64,000 nt of DNA, from NCBI GenBank assembly GCA_026874595.1, contig CM049312.1:76917429-76981428 (forward strand), given 5' to 3'. How positions within the stretch are numbered: the first letter of the stretch is position 1; the number at the start of each line of letters is the position of its first letter. The notes under the pieces are model-generated. The model saw nothing but the letters and a program-made list of their open reading frames with translations. It ran no database searches and had not been told where the DNA came from. The position numbers and the translations under genes are program-made. The stretch comes from Sipunculus nudus. Lineage: Eukaryota; Annelida; Sipuncula; Golfingiida; Sipunculidae. Below, in pieces: positions 1 through 12,672 of the stretch.

Positions 1-955
1 ACTGAAGGTGGAAGGTCTGATCGGGATCACGCTAGATGAGAATGACATAATCCTGGTGAATGTGAATAAAATATTTGAAGTGCCTTTTAAAAGTGTTTCG
101 ACGCCACAGAAAGATAACAGACATTCAGACGCTGAATCTGACACTGTCAGTGAACGAACTTCACAGAAATCAAAAGCGAGAGAAAGGTTACAATATGATC
201 AAAGTGATTCTAGCCAGGCATCTCCGGCCAGGGAGACACCTTCTAAAAGACGATCTGACATCAGCCAGTCTAGTCCAAGTTTACATAAACGTAGGAAATC
301 TGATTCATCATCAGGTGACCAGAGAGGCAGGGACTCGCAAGCTGATATTCATATAGAAAACGCATTCTCATTAACTGCAGGTTCTCCCACTGTCGGTGCT
401 ACAAGTCCGCGCGACACGAATGTCTCTCACACAACTGCATCATCATCAAAATCATCCGACTCTCAACGTCCATCCCGCCCAAGTAGTCAACAAGAAGCAT
501 CAAGTAGTGTATCAAAAGACAAACCAGTAGTTAAAATAGAAATAGATAGTGACTCTGATGTTGAAACAGTAAAAACAGAAACAATTATAACAGAAGGTGT
601 GTTACCACAGGCAGAAGGTACATTACGGACAGATCTTATACCACAAAATGTGTTCTCTCAAACCGGTTTTCCAAGTGGGGCAGCATTAGGTTCAGGTGAC
701 ATGCAAGGTGAACTTTATGCATCGCAGCTACCGCCAGAGTTAGCATCAATAACAGGGTTACCGACAGACAGTACATCCAATGTTTCAGCCCCTCAACCTG
801 TGCCTGTAGGAATGTTCAGTAGCAATTTAGTACAGCCCATGCCAGGGCCTTCAGGACTCAATCTACCGTCTCACACAGCTGGCACCCCCTATATGTCACA
901 GCAAATACCAGGAGCATCCTCAATGCAGTCACCAGGTTTTGGAACAAAAGCAAAG
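1..955 (+). CDS. Shared 5' coding exon of a BTB-type gene: end of BTB domain plus nuclear linker (partial)
   Basis: The frame with codons starting at base 2 is open from the window edge. The first residues, LKVEGL, resemble the closing helix of BTB/POZ domains, so the dimerising BTB part should lie just upstream; that is inference from a short match. The rest is a Ser/Thr/Gln-rich, probably disordered linker. It holds a bipartite nuclear localisation signal (KRR at 245-253, HKRRK at 284-298) and two SUMO-type sites, VKIE (530-541) and VKTE (569-580), set in acidic sequence. I end the exon at 955 because CAAAG|GTAGGC is a good donor and falls exactly between codons, which matches the frame of every exon downstream. 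The reading frame itself runs on to a TGA at 1064-1066 (see the retained-intron entry). Expected role: the constant half of a family of nuclear DNA-binding or chromatin proteins that differ only in their C-termini. Confidence 0.82.
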
Positions 956-961
956 GTAGGC
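956..961 (+). promoter_or_regulatory. Splice donor feeding the exon array
   Basis: GTAGGC preceded by CAAAG. It lies after a complete codon (phase 0). All 30 intact downstream acceptors read open in phase 0, so this one donor can serve them all without a frame change. Confidence 0.75.
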
Positions 962-1066
962 ATAAAAGATTTAAAAGATTCTATTACAGCACATAGAGCA
1001 GCTCCCATGATCCTACAACAAAACACTTTAATCCTCTCTCACTGGCACTGTGATTGGCATATTTGA
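956..1066 (+). other. Possible retained-intron C-terminus with poly(A) signal
   Basis: If the 955 donor is skipped, the frame continues for 36 codons to TGA at 1064-1066. An AATAAA sits at 1101-1106, 35 bases after the stop and next to an A-run. This could make a short isoform with no DNA-binding module. The 36 residues resemble nothing I recognise and are not basic, so this may be chance. Confidence 0.3.
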
Positions 1067-4039
1067 AATATAGCTCTCTTCTTGCAAATGCAATTATTAA
1101 AATAAAAAAAAAAAATTGTGTGCAGCATAAGCAATAATCTTTTCCTATTTACTGGATTGTAGGGCTAAAATTTGACTATTTCATTCGCCAGAACTTCTGT
1201 CACCAAAAAGATTTGCAAGTCTCCAAAGAATTCTACTCAAGTCCTTATTCTTCAGTAGCATTAGCTACACTGTTGCCCTGCACAAATTTCTTGAGTCTAC
1301 TGGTGTGTGGCATTGTTTCACTTAACTCATTACAAAGAATATTCTTATTTATTGACCTAAAGCAAAGACAGTTTTGGAGATGGGGCCCAAATTTGGTCAT
1401 TTTACTTACCAGTACTTTTAGTCTGGCCCCTGAAATGATTTGCCAGAATTTTCTCATTCATTGCATAGTGAGCATAAGGAAAGACCATTTGTGGAAACCA
1501 TCAGGATGAAATGTTCACGGAGCTCACATGGATGGTTGAAAGTTGCTGCATGTTTGATCCCTAACATGTAACAGGAATAGACTTTAAATTGAGAATAATT
1601 TGTGGAAACACTTCTTTTTGTCTTCACTGTCAAAATTTTAAAGGTTTAGACAGCTGTCAGTGAGGGAGAAATTGGAGTTACAATTTGAAACACATAACCA
1701 ACCTCTAAAATGCCCTGTCCATCCATCAGTCATCACACACACACAAAACGCATCCCCTTACCCCCTTGTATGGTTGTTAAGTTCAGATAATCAAATGTGT
1801 ACAGTTAGTGGTACATGGTTTTCTTACAGAGATTCATACAGCCTAGCATCATAGGAAATTTGTTATCCCCAAATGAAAAAAACTACATAGGTATATTACA
1901 GAAACTTGCAACACCTAAAAAAGCTTGTATTGTTGTGCTGAAAAGAAAAAGTGATGTGATAATTTATGATGAAGCTTAACTTTTATTTTTAAAATTAATT
2001 GAAATCCTCAATAGTTTGCTACCAGTTTCACATCCATATAGTGACAGCAGTACACCAGCAGTTTATTTGGTCACAATTACGCAATAAACAGGCTGTTCCA
2101 GGCAACCATGCCTTTGTTCACTATCAGAATCAGAGTTGCTGCAGTGATACATTTGCTGATATACTCTGTCCCTTGAGTAACAGAAACACCTGTATACATC
2201 ACATTAACAAATTTGGTAATATGGTGGGAGAGAGACTGTTATACCTACTAACTTAGACAGATCTTATGTGATAGTGTGCAGCGAGCAGTCAAATGGTTAT
2301 GTTTAACTTAACTTTATTACAAGTAACAAGCAAGGTCAGAAAGCATGGTCATTGCGAAAGAGTCTCTGTAATATTACTTATAACTCTTTCACACGTGAAA
2401 GGGTTCAAACTATTTTGAGTTCTGGAGATAAATCAGAAAATTTTAAACTTCTTATAAATATGGAAACATGCACCTTTTATATGGAGCGGCATGAACAAAC
2501 TCATGGCATTTATGTTTGTGCATTCGGCTGTTGAAAGTTTTTGTATTTTCAATCTGTGTGAAATTGGTCAGAGCCAACCTACTGACAAAGTTACAGAAAT
2601 TTTTCTTTTTGGTTAGTCAGGAATGTTTTGAACTGCTTGGTGAATACACTTTAACAAACCTTTTTAAAAGTGATTTTGTTTGGCATTTAAAAGAGGGTTT
2701 ACTGTAGAGGATATCTTTATGAACATAAAAACATGCATAAGTGCACATTTGTGTAATATATCAATATCTCAGGTTTCTGTGAACCCATGAATCCTTCTCC
2801 TGTGAGTGTCTTGAAAAATACCCAAGAGAGAGAGCAGTTTCTCTGAACACATCAGCTTGTCAAGCAACCCCTCCCCCCCCCCCCCCCCACACACACACCA
2901 GTTAAAACACACCTTCCCCTGGCAGAAACCCTGTAATTAAACATTTATAATTAACTTCAAATACCAACACCTATACATTCAGATCATGTGGGCTGCTCTT
3001 AGTGACTTTTAAAGATCTAATATAAATTAAGTGTATTGTTACAATATATTATAATATATATTATATTATAATATATTGTAATTAAGTTGTGCATTAAATT
3101 GAAATATGCTATAATTTCTCATAGGCCAGATTGAAATTTTACGTCTTCATTTTAACAGCCTCAGTCTTAGCCTCCATAAACCATTGTGTAACTTTCAAGG
3201 AATACCCAAATTTTCAGCTTTTAAAAATGTTATGGCATTCAGTTGACATATTCTCAAGTGAGCCCTGTATGAAAAAATATAGATGAATCATGTGAGTGTA
3301 CACACACATGGAAACCAGTATGAATATTTATAAGTATTCTTCATTGAAGTGCCTGAAATCCTAATAATCCTTCACTGGAGGGCCTTCAAACCTACCTCTA
3401 ACATAAAGGGCACTCAGTATGGTGACGCCTGCTTAAATGTAGGATACATCATTAGGAATACTGAGAAAGGGTTACACATTGGGATTTTGGTGGGAGATAG
3501 AGGCATTTAAGACCATGCTTAATAATTAAAAATTTTTCTGGCCAGTTCTGTCTTGGAGGTTGGTGCCCTTGAACAATGTGTCATTAATTTAAACTAATAA
3601 TATTGTTTATGAATTTACAGGAAAAAAAAACATATGGGGGCCCTTTTCTTCCTTTGCTCTGGGTCTGCTCGAAAAGATATTACAGTATCTTACCCCCATT
3701 TTCTAAAGAATTTCATAAGGAAATCTAAATGACAGATTATTCAACAGTGGACAGGCACCTCCAGGGTAGAAAGCATTATCATATTGATGAGATATAGTTG
3801 TACATGTTCTGTTTATGCTCCAGCTCTTGCAACCATAGGAAATATATGAAAAGTATCACAAAACTACAGTCAAACTAATAATAACACTGATGAAAACAGG
3901 TTATTTGATTTATTACAAATAGCTTTTATTCTTGAAATAATTCATCAGCTTTTTGATGGCAATGAATGTTTTGACTTACATTAATTGAAGCTAAAAAGTT
4001 ACGGCCATGAAAATGGTGTATGAAATGAATTGAGTATAA

Positions 4040-4104
<65 letters not shown>

Positions 4105-6559
4105 TATGCTTCATGACTTTAGTTCACAGAACTTGCATATTGTTAACTTCCTTCTATTATTTGCCAAAGGTTGCACTTTCTGGGCCATGAATTTGAATAT
4201 GCAGATAAATTGATAATAACCTCGTGAATATTAAGGAGCTGATTGAATGAAGGCTCTGTTTCAGACCATGGGTCCCTTGCCAATATTTCTGTATTCAGAC
4301 TCAGTTTCTATATACTTGACACTTAAAACGTCCCTGGGTTTTTAGGAACGAAGCTTGTAAGCATCATGGTTAAAAACACCTTTGGAGCATATAAAAAAGC
4401 ATTTACCTTGAAGTTGAGCTGTAAGTAACTATCATCAGTTAAGCTCAGTTTGCCATCAAAAGAAGCCATTAACAGAAGGATATAAAAATTCCTTATAAAT
4501 TATTTTTTTACCGTTACAAAATTTGTTGCATATCATGTAAAATTCCACAGGCTTGCTCTGTGCATGAACAAGATGCATCTTTACATTGCATTTCCTTAAT
4601 TTATGATTCCAGTTTAAGCATGGAACCAGGTGTCTGAATTGGGGCCTTCACTTTGTTAAGTCCTTGATAATATGAGGAAGATGTTTAACTATAATGATTA
4701 AGGAGGTGACTGCTGTATGTTAGTGTGTATGTGTGATCAACTGCCGGTGGGACATACAGATGACACCAAGTGCATCATGGTATTACTGGATTCCACAGTG
4801 TTAAGGGGTTTGTAATGTTTTACATGTCGTCATTAAAAGAATGAGCATCTGTTTTATCACAAATGGAAATATGTGGTGGTCAGTTTTGAAGTGGCATAAA
4901 AATTGACTTTGGCATTTTCAGATTAGGGGGGAGGGGGTATTTAGTGAACCTATTGGTTTTCTTGTTTTATCTGAGCAAGGGGGGGGGGGGGGACTTTTGG
5001 ACTCAAGGAGTGCCATGATGCACCACAAGGTAGGTGGAGACACCTACTGGCAGGAAAGAGAGTGATTTTACTGCACATTTATAATTTTTAATTATATGAT
5101 ATAAATGGTATACAATTGTAAGTATAACATTGAATTAGTTCTCTGTAGGAGAAATATTTTTCAGTTGATTAAATCCTACAGTAGCATCACTGAACAGTAG
5201 GGTTATTTTTAATACATAAAATGTTGCTATTCTCCAAAACTAACAACAATATATCGTTGGCTTTAGAGAAACCCTTGCTGAAGAAATACCTTCTCTCACT
5301 TCCTTAAAATATCAAACAATGAAATGAGTGACGTGTGCTCTATCATGCGTTAGACAGTGTAAATAAAAGTACTTGTTATATCAATACAGTTAGAAACGTG
5401 GTTATTGGACTTTGATGTTATTTACCAGTTTACCTTGGGCTGTATTCCAGTGAATCATGTTTTGATATCTTCTGCTGTAAACTTGTCTGTGGACAGGGTT
5501 GTAAATATCTTTTAATATGCGTGATTTGCATCGGGATCTTGTATTAAGCAAAAGTTATATTAACAACACTAAACTGATGGATATATTTTCTTGGGATATG
5601 TAACACGAGTGGGTGTTCATGCTGTGATGACATCAGATTAGCTTTTTTGTATTGCAGTATCAGAATAATCCGTTTGAATTTGGAGTAGAAATGCCTGTGT
5701 CATTTCAAACATTTTAATGACTGATTGAATAAACTATATATGTAAATTTTCAATTTTTTTACATAAAAAGCTCAGAAATCAGCTTGATGTTGGATGATTC
5801 ACAGAGCTCTTAAAAGTCAACTTCTGTTTCATCAGGATTATATTTGTTGGTGTGATAATATTGAAAAGAGATTATTTTTTACTCATCATTCAGGATAAGT
5901 TTGATAAATCATTTGTGTGGCTCCAAATGGACCAGCAATGGACACACGGATCTCATGGATGTTTTTTTTTATGTGCTTTTTAGCCACAGTATTTGTTAGA
6001 TAACTTATAATCCCCACTTGTAACTTATGCTGAAGCTGATGACATGATGGCCTTCACACTTCAGTGTTCACACTTTCTAGAGGGTGATTAGGGATGTTTG
6101 TGCATTTCATTCTCACTGATCTGTTCTGATCCCTTATTTAAAACTTTTAAAAGAGTTTCTCAAATGTTTATAAGTGTATTGAATGGTTCGCTGGGAATTA
6201 TTGGGTCTGCCATGGAATTTTTTTTGCCACAGGAAATGCTAGTTCCATATATCTTGAGCAGGTTTACATTGAACAGATGATTCTGAAGTGTGCTTGGCAT
6301 AAGTTTCTCATTGTATTCAAAGCGTTTACCTGTTCAGAATTAGTATAGCTGAAGTGGTTTTTGTTGGAATAAAAAACATAACTGTTACTTTGGTTACAGA
6401 GGCTTACAGTCACCTTGTGGTACTTCTATAATAGAGACAAACAATTCATGACAGTTCATTATGAAACCTGTCTAAAGTGAAGAAAACTTTTATCCCACTA
6501 TAATTTGAGGATTTGGGCATGACCAAAAAAAAGTGTTTCTCTGCTCTAAACCTTGCCGA

Positions 6560-6760
6560 TACATGTTCCTCATTCACCGAACTCTCCGCAGAAAGATTCC
6601 CCACCTCAACACTAGCCTCAGCTCACTTTAGAGTCCCATCCCCATACCATAATTGAACCCTGACGGGTTTACTTCTTTCAGATTCTCCAAACCAGTCTTT
6701 TAGGGCTGCCATTTTGTATACACACTAAAACCTGGATGTCACATGTCGATTCTGGGTACA
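6560..6760. repeat. Dispersed repeat, copy 1 of 2
   Basis: It shares ordered blocks with 29350-29540: a stretch around CATCCCC, then ATTGAACC, then GGTTT, then GCTGTCATTTT-like sequence, then ACACACTAAAACCTGGATGTCACA. It has no coding capacity and no visible terminal repeats. It is probably a decayed non-autonomous element. Confidence 0.55.
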
Positions 6761-7572
6761 CCACTAGTTACTGAAAATGATGGGTAAGGCAGATGATTCT
6801 TCAGTTTGAATGATTTGCTGCTGACAATAAGCAAGAACAATTAAGATTCCAAATTTACCTTTAATCTATATTGATTTAGTGTTCAGTCCAGTGGATCTGA
6901 TATCAAGATTTGTGCAGCATAGACAAAGGGTATTAATCTTGCATTTTGAAAAAAAAAAAACAATTTTGAAACCACTGTGAACTGAGGATATGTCTGAACC
7001 TCTTTGATCAGGTCATTAGCACGATCCAGGCAGATGGCAGTTTCTTACTCCCTGCTGCCTTCTCAGTTCAGGTTGAGTATACAAAGTTTGGTCATAAGTT
7101 GAGTTTCTTAGGAAATATTGATAAATTTCAGCTCATACATATCAGTTGAAGCTTTGACAGCAAATGCTTGCAGACTGCTGTATAAATGTTACTGTTGTTA
7201 TTGAGTCACGGACACCAGGATGCATGTTTGTAGATCCTTGATTCCTTTGATTTGCAGAGGTTGGCCATATTACTTAAATGTCACTATAGCAAAACAGAAT
7301 AAAATGGTTCAGCATGTGTGTTAGACAGGAGCTCTTGTAAGCTGTTCCACCTGCCTGATATTATTAGATCAGGATAGTTTAATTTAAAGAAAAACATTGT
7401 TGAAAAATGTTGTGTTATTCAATGCCATGTACTGTCTGTTAAATAATGAACAATTACAGAGGCAGGTTGCATGAGTTTTCATGACCTTTGACCTGTGATC
7501 AAAACATGGATAGGGATCGTTAGGTTATCGAGGTGTACACTCAATGCTGACCAGACCCTGTTTTTGTTGCAG

Positions 7573-7791
7573 GGCTGGGCAGCTCGAGTGGCATCTCTTG
7601 GTGTCTTTGGTCGCCATGGCGAGTCACCACAGGACAAGCGGCGCAGACAAAATGCCATAAACAATCGTCGCTATAGGGCACGGATGAGGCAGGACCCCAA
7701 GCGATTTGCAGAATATCAGGCGAAGCAACGGGCCAGAAACAAACAAAGACGATTAGCAATCATGGGCTTGTCAGAGCCTGACAAAAATTAA
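7573..7791 (+). CDS. Alternative terminal exon 1, basic KQDP module
   Basis: The acceptor TTTTTGTTGCAG ends at 7572, and the exon is open in phase 0 for 72 residues to TAA. The module is complete. ESPQ (17-20) leads into KRRR (23-25 with flanks), then RRYRARMRQDPKRF (32-45), then QAKQRARNKQRR (49-60). An acidic tail SEPD closes the protein. It has no Cys or His pairs, so it is not a zinc finger. The high Arg/Lys content and probable helix-DP-helix layout suggest nucleic-acid binding, but that is inference. It is the first and most upstream member of the array, 6.6 kb after the shared donor. Its acceptor is of the TTGTGTT-like type shared with the next exons. Confidence 0.88.
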   Translation, partial: GWAARVASLGVFGRHGESPQDKRRRQNAINNRRYRARMRQDPKRFAEYQAKQRARNKQRRLAIMGLSEPDKN

Positions 7792-9194
7792 GTTAAAAGA
7801 GGTGCTGCGAAAAAAGCAATCCTGTATATATGTGTATACATGGTTGATAAATTAATGATATGACACAGTACTTGAAGTATGGTGGTTTAGGCTTTGGACT
7901 TTGGACCGCATTGTTGTGAGTTGCTGTCCCTTTCAGACTGTCATCAGTGCTAGGACCCTTGTTCAAGGTCTCCACCACAAACATGCACTCTCTCCATCTT
8001 GAAGTGATTGGATATTATACGCTTTTATTCATTGGGGGCAGGCATTACTAGAAACAGTAACCTCCCAGCCCTTGTTGTGGCTGCTTTGGTTGTATGCTCT
8101 CCAAAGAAGGAAAGCACTCCAGAGTTAAGCTGCTACTTGTACATTGTTCCAAGAATGAAAAGTTCAAAACATCAGAAAGGCAGGGTTTATTGTTGGATGA
8201 GATCACTGATTATTTCAGACTATAAATTCAATCTTTCCCTGTAAGATTAAATTTTATATTTCCATATGAGAGGATACATTGGTGCTGCCATGATTGAAGT
8301 CCTCTGGACATTTGGTCTTGATTTACTATCTAGAATCAGCAGGTTCTCTGAAGCTGCTACTTGTTGACTGACATTTCAGGATAATATTAAACCAATACAT
8401 TTTTCACAAATGTTATGATGGAAGATGGGATTATAGATATCTTTCTGTCATATAAATCAGTTTTTCTGGGAGATTGGTTTTTGAGGATCTTACAAATACT
8501 TAGAATTTGACAGTTGTGTGTACTCTTTTGTTTCTATGTTAGTGACATTTTCTCTGTAAATTTTAAAATATATGTTGAAAAAAGGCAAGAAAAAATTATT
8601 GTAGCTTTACAGATTTAACTGTAACAATCTAATTTCAAGTTATCTTTATTGCCTCGGTAAATCGGCAGCTTGTACTAAAAGTGAAGTTTCATCAGGCTTG
8701 ATTTCTTAAGATCAACTCAGAAAAGACTTGACACAATGGTATTTGATAAATTAACAGAACAAAGATGAGGATTTGCATTGTCATCTGGGCAATAATAAAG
8801 AAAAGTATTATTTGCATAGCTTTGTGTGTAGATCTGATTTCAGGTATGGTTATACTTCAGTTTTCTTGTTCATTTATCTTTCAGCTTTTAGAAAGAATAA
8901 ATTTATCATAAGCTAGTGGAAAACAGCTGCATCTATAACAAATTGACTTCAAGGTTCACCATCTTCTCCAGATATATATCATCTCTTGAACCATGTACGT
9001 TTACCAAAAATACTAGATGTGTTGAAATACCCAAACAAAAAACAATGAAAAAAAACTTCAAAGTTCCTTGAGTGATGGTGATTAGATATTGCATCAAAGC
9101 TTTGCAGAGGTTGCAGTATGACTGCAGAGAAAAGTTTAAAATGTGAAAATCATTGTTAAACTGTAATCCTGAGAGGGTCTTGTTTGTGTTACAG
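7792..9194 (+). other. Non-coding stretch between terminal exons 1 and 2
   Basis: This is the 3' untranslated region of exon 1 followed by intron. The short open frames here (for example at 8008) have no acceptor plus module and look random. No repeats of note. Confidence 0.6.
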
Positions 9195-9398
9195 GGTTTG
9201 CCTATGTCACAGCTGATATCACCACTGCTCACACACGACAGGACTCCCTCTGAGGAGACATTTATACAAAGAAAACGCAGATTACACAATGAACGGATTC
9301 GACGATACCGTGCTAAACTAAAACAAGACCCCGTCCGCCTAGCAAGGCTGCAGGCTAAGAAAGAGGAAAAAAAGGCTCAAAACCCATTTGGTGCATGA
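9195..9398 (+). CDS. Alternative terminal exon 2, basic KQDP module
   Basis: The acceptor TTTGTGTTACAG ends at 9194; 67 residues in phase 0, then TGA. A hydrophobic lead-in GLPMSQLISPLL is followed by RKRR (26-29), IRRYRAKLKQDPVR (35-48) and QAKKEEKK (53-60). The lead-in and core closely match terminal exon 3 (GYTMSSLLSPL, IRRYRAKLKQDPDR), so these two are a recent duplicate pair. This one keeps the normal module end and is the better reference for the pair's ancestral form. Confidence 0.88.
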   Translation, partial: GLPMSQLISPLLTHDRTPSEETFIQRKRRLHNERIRRYRAKLKQDPVRLARLQAKKEEKKAQNPFGA

Positions 9399-10665
9399 AA
9401 TGTGCCATAAATTTATTAAATATTAATGAGCTGTTTTTTATAAATGAATGTTCATTAGTTCTTATGATTATTGATCATCGTGCTCATCGAGTTTTAGTTC
9501 ACAAATTATCAGTTGCCACTATAAATATTTGTTCTAAATTAGAGTTTTTTCTGCCATTCTGCTGTATCCGTCTGATGATCAAGCTTTTCTTTTGATATTA
9601 ACTGTTATGAAAATACTGATAAATCAAAGCTAAAAATCAGTGCATTGCTGAGTGAGCTTATATCATTTATAGGGTTATAGACACAATCACTGAATCAGAT
9701 AGATATGTGATATCAATTTTTGGACACAGGCAGGTATATGATCTCCGTGTGTGTGATAAATACTTTATAAATGCACCAGAAGTTTTCATCCTTTCCCATT
9801 GGAAAGAACTTTGTTACAACAGGGAAGGTTGTTTTGATGATTGAATACTGGTCAGTATAATATGGAAACACTTCAGCTCTCAGTAGTGATGGACTGATGA
9901 TCGATTATAATGGATGATTAGGTTGGGTTCATGCAAAAGATCTGATGATTGATTGAGGCTGATGCTGAATTCAAACATCCACTGATGTGTGGCTAAGCAT
10001 GTTGTCATTCAGTAAACCATAGTCCCATAAGCTTTATGGTCAAATAAATATTACTCTTATTAATTTATAGACCTGTCTTATTCTGATCCTACATAATAAA
10101 ACATCTCTTATGACTTTACCGCCATTTTTGTAGCAATATTCTTGACTGTATCCACATGCTGTATTTACCAATAAATGCAGTCATTTGCCAGCAGTAGAGT
10201 CAGTCATATACCTTCTCATTTTAAAAAAAGATAAGCTTATCTGCCCAATCATTTATATTTTGTTGATAACTCCCCTAAGTTTGAGGGGCTCAGTGACCAA
10301 TGTAAAATTAAGCCGTTGAGTGATTAAAAGCTTGGAGATATATTAGTGTTCAACTTGTAACTCGTACCCATATTTTGTGACACATTTTCCTATCAAGGAG
10401 AGGCTACAACAGAGAGGTATAGGGAAAAAGGGACCAGTCCCTAAGTATTCTTCAGTTTAATATGGATGTACTACCAGGCATTTTTGGTAAAACTATGGCT
10501 ACAGATTGCTGCAGTTTGTTCATATGATGCCACACTTAGTGAAAGAAAGGAATAGAAGCATCTATATAATATTGTATAAAGAAATTACATGTCTGGTTAG
10601 AAGTGTTATGTAAGTGAAAGATGGCTGGGTGTAGATGGTTAAAGCAGATTTCATTTATGTTGCAG
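9399..10665 (+). other. Non-coding stretch between terminal exons 2 and 3
   Basis: AT-rich sequence with no exon-like frame, acceptor plus module, or clear repeat that I could find. Confidence 0.55.
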
Positions 10666-10875
10666 GGCTATACCATGTCATCCCTTCTAAGCCCGCTAGC
10701 CATGAGAGGTGGGACTACCTATGTCGAAACCCCAATAGAAAGGAAGCGCAGGTTAAACACAGAAAAAATCAGGCGCTATAGAGCTAAACTTAAACAAGAC
10801 CCTGACAGAATGGCAAAGCCAAACAGATTTCTAAACAGTTACAGCAGAACCACTAAGACATCAGTTGTAATTTGA
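10666..10875 (+). CDS. Alternative terminal exon 3, KQDP module with altered end (possible frameshift)
   Basis: The acceptor TTTATGTTGCAG ends at 10665, and the frame stays open for 69 residues. The first 50 residues are a normal module: VETPIERKRR (20-29), IRRYRAKLKQDPDRMA (35-50). After that the expected QAK and basic helix are missing and the tail reads KPNRFLNSYS and on. In another frame, GCC AAA from 10818 gives AKQISKQLQQNH and a TAA at 10854-10856, which looks like a normal module end. Compared with exon 2, about 7 bases are missing right after the DPDRMA codons. It is either a recent disabling deletion or an altered but usable C-terminus. The acceptor and first half look intact, so it may still be spliced. 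Confidence 0.75.
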   Translation, partial: GYTMSSLLSPLAMRGGTTYVETPIERKRRLNTEKIRRYRAKLKQDPDRMAKPNRFLNSYSRTTKTSVVI

Positions 10876-12672
10876 CTGTGGTTCATCAATCTTCAACTTT
10901 GCCTCAAGCACTTTCACTGTCAGTCAGATGCAATGTCTTTCAGGGTGAGGCAGCCATTTCTTTATCAGTCTGTAGTTAGCATCATTGGTTGAGTGTTTAT
11001 GAGGTGGTATGTTCATTAGATCATTATACAGGCAGTGGTTACAATTAATTTAGATGAGAAAAGATGCACTAAGTATGTTTTAATTTATAAATACAAGAGT
11101 GTGTTACCAGAAACCAAAAGCGAATAAAAACGGACAAGCGTATATTGAATTCTTACAGCATGTGCAGAAAGATTGTCACTAGAATTGATCAATAAATCTG
11201 ACTATTTGAATCTGGAGAAGCACCAGATAATATGCATTCATGAAATCTTATATGTTCGTAAATTGTCAGATGCATGTGAAAATCACATATCTCAGTTGAT
11301 ATAAACATGGTATAACAGAGGAAGAGAGCTTTGTGAAATGGCTTGTTGAATTGAAAACAATTCAACTGGTATGTAATCACCAGGGGAAAAGATAGTCTTG
11401 TTGATATGTTAATATTTTGTAACTGAAGCTTTCAAATGTCTTTGGCATGAGAAATCCTTTTAAGTGTATGACAAATATGACGATTGACCGTCTGATCAGC
11501 TTTGTCTTCACTATCTATGTACATACCAAATGGAAACTATCAGAGAAACCTAATAAAATATAGTATATATTAAACTGAAAATGTGTGTTGTCTGTGTGCA
11601 TAAAACTTTACTCAAAAGCAAATCATGTGAGCTGTAGAGGAAGAGAGCAAATATTGTGAAAGACATAGCATGACATATAGGTCTTAATTTAGTTTGATGT
11701 GTAATCATACCCAACCCCAACTGAAGGGCATCAGTATTACAGTCTGTGTGGCTGTTTGTATGTGTGGATATTAGTCTTAGGAACCGGTTGTAAAATCATA
11801 TCCCTTGACTGAAAGATAAAAAACGACCCATGGTCCATTTTCAATCGATTATTTTATGCACCATCTGTTTTATCTTGAAATCTTCTGTATAGAATTATAA
11901 CTAAAATTTATATTGACTGAATAAATTCAGACTTACGTGTACATCACGTAGAAAGGTCAAGGTTATGGTCAGGTTGTCAACACTTAGTAATGTTTGCACA
12001 AGATTAAGTTTTAATGCTGTTTGCTGTTTTGTGCCCCATCTTTCTTATCTCTCTAACAGAATTAGAATATTTTATCTGGATAATATGACTTCTTTTGATG
12101 ATCATTTGTGATAAATCATTGATATAATGGATTGTCACACCACTTGTGGTATATATGTATGGCAGGACATGAAACTAAAAAATTCTACAATATCCCATTC
12201 CTCCGAAAATGATTAGGGTCCAGATTCCAGACTCCAAAAAAAAAATACAAATGTGTAGTCCATACTACATTCCCCAGGGGACATCAGGGTGAGGGTCTGC
12301 AGTTTCTATCTTGTTCATTCTGGTTTTCACCTCCTGAATTTCACCAATCTTCAATTTCTTAAAGAAAATTAAAGAATGTTAATACACAAACTTGTCTTGT
12401 TCTTGTCGTCCTTCATTTAAATTTTAACCAACCTGATAAAGATAAAAAATCCATTCATATAATATGTCTATCCACCCTCTGTTCTTGTGTGACTTCTGAA
12501 AATTATAGATTAATTTCCAGGAAACTTGTTGCTTTGATGGGCTTTGATACAAAAATGGCTTGGAGTTGTGAGCATATCCATTTAGTATGGTCTCATTGCA
12601 TGGTATGTCTAAACTACAAAAAAATCAGGAAAATAGAAAAATGTGTGGAAAAATGTCCCATTTGTGTTACAG
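10876..12672 (+). other. Non-coding stretch between terminal exons 3 and 4
   Basis: AATAAA at 11552-11557 is a candidate poly(A) signal for exon 3 transcripts. I found no module, no splice-flanked frame and no named repeat. Confidence 0.55.

Larger units (their letters stand above)
956..7572 (+). other. Large first intron of the array, about 6.6 kb
   Basis: No exon of the array type was found on reading both strands. It holds a C-run (2873-2889), an AT-rich inverted repeat (about 3039-3083), a TA microsatellite (4043-4099), a G-run (4979-4992) and a repeat near 6560-6760 that recurs near 29350-29540. AATAAA occurs at 5362-5367 and 5728-5733. The large size leaves room for promoters or regulatory elements, but I see none I can name. 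Confidence 0.6.

Noticed and set aside
3926-4114. Minus-strand frame with a long Tyr-Ile run
   Set aside because: It is a translation of the TA microsatellite.
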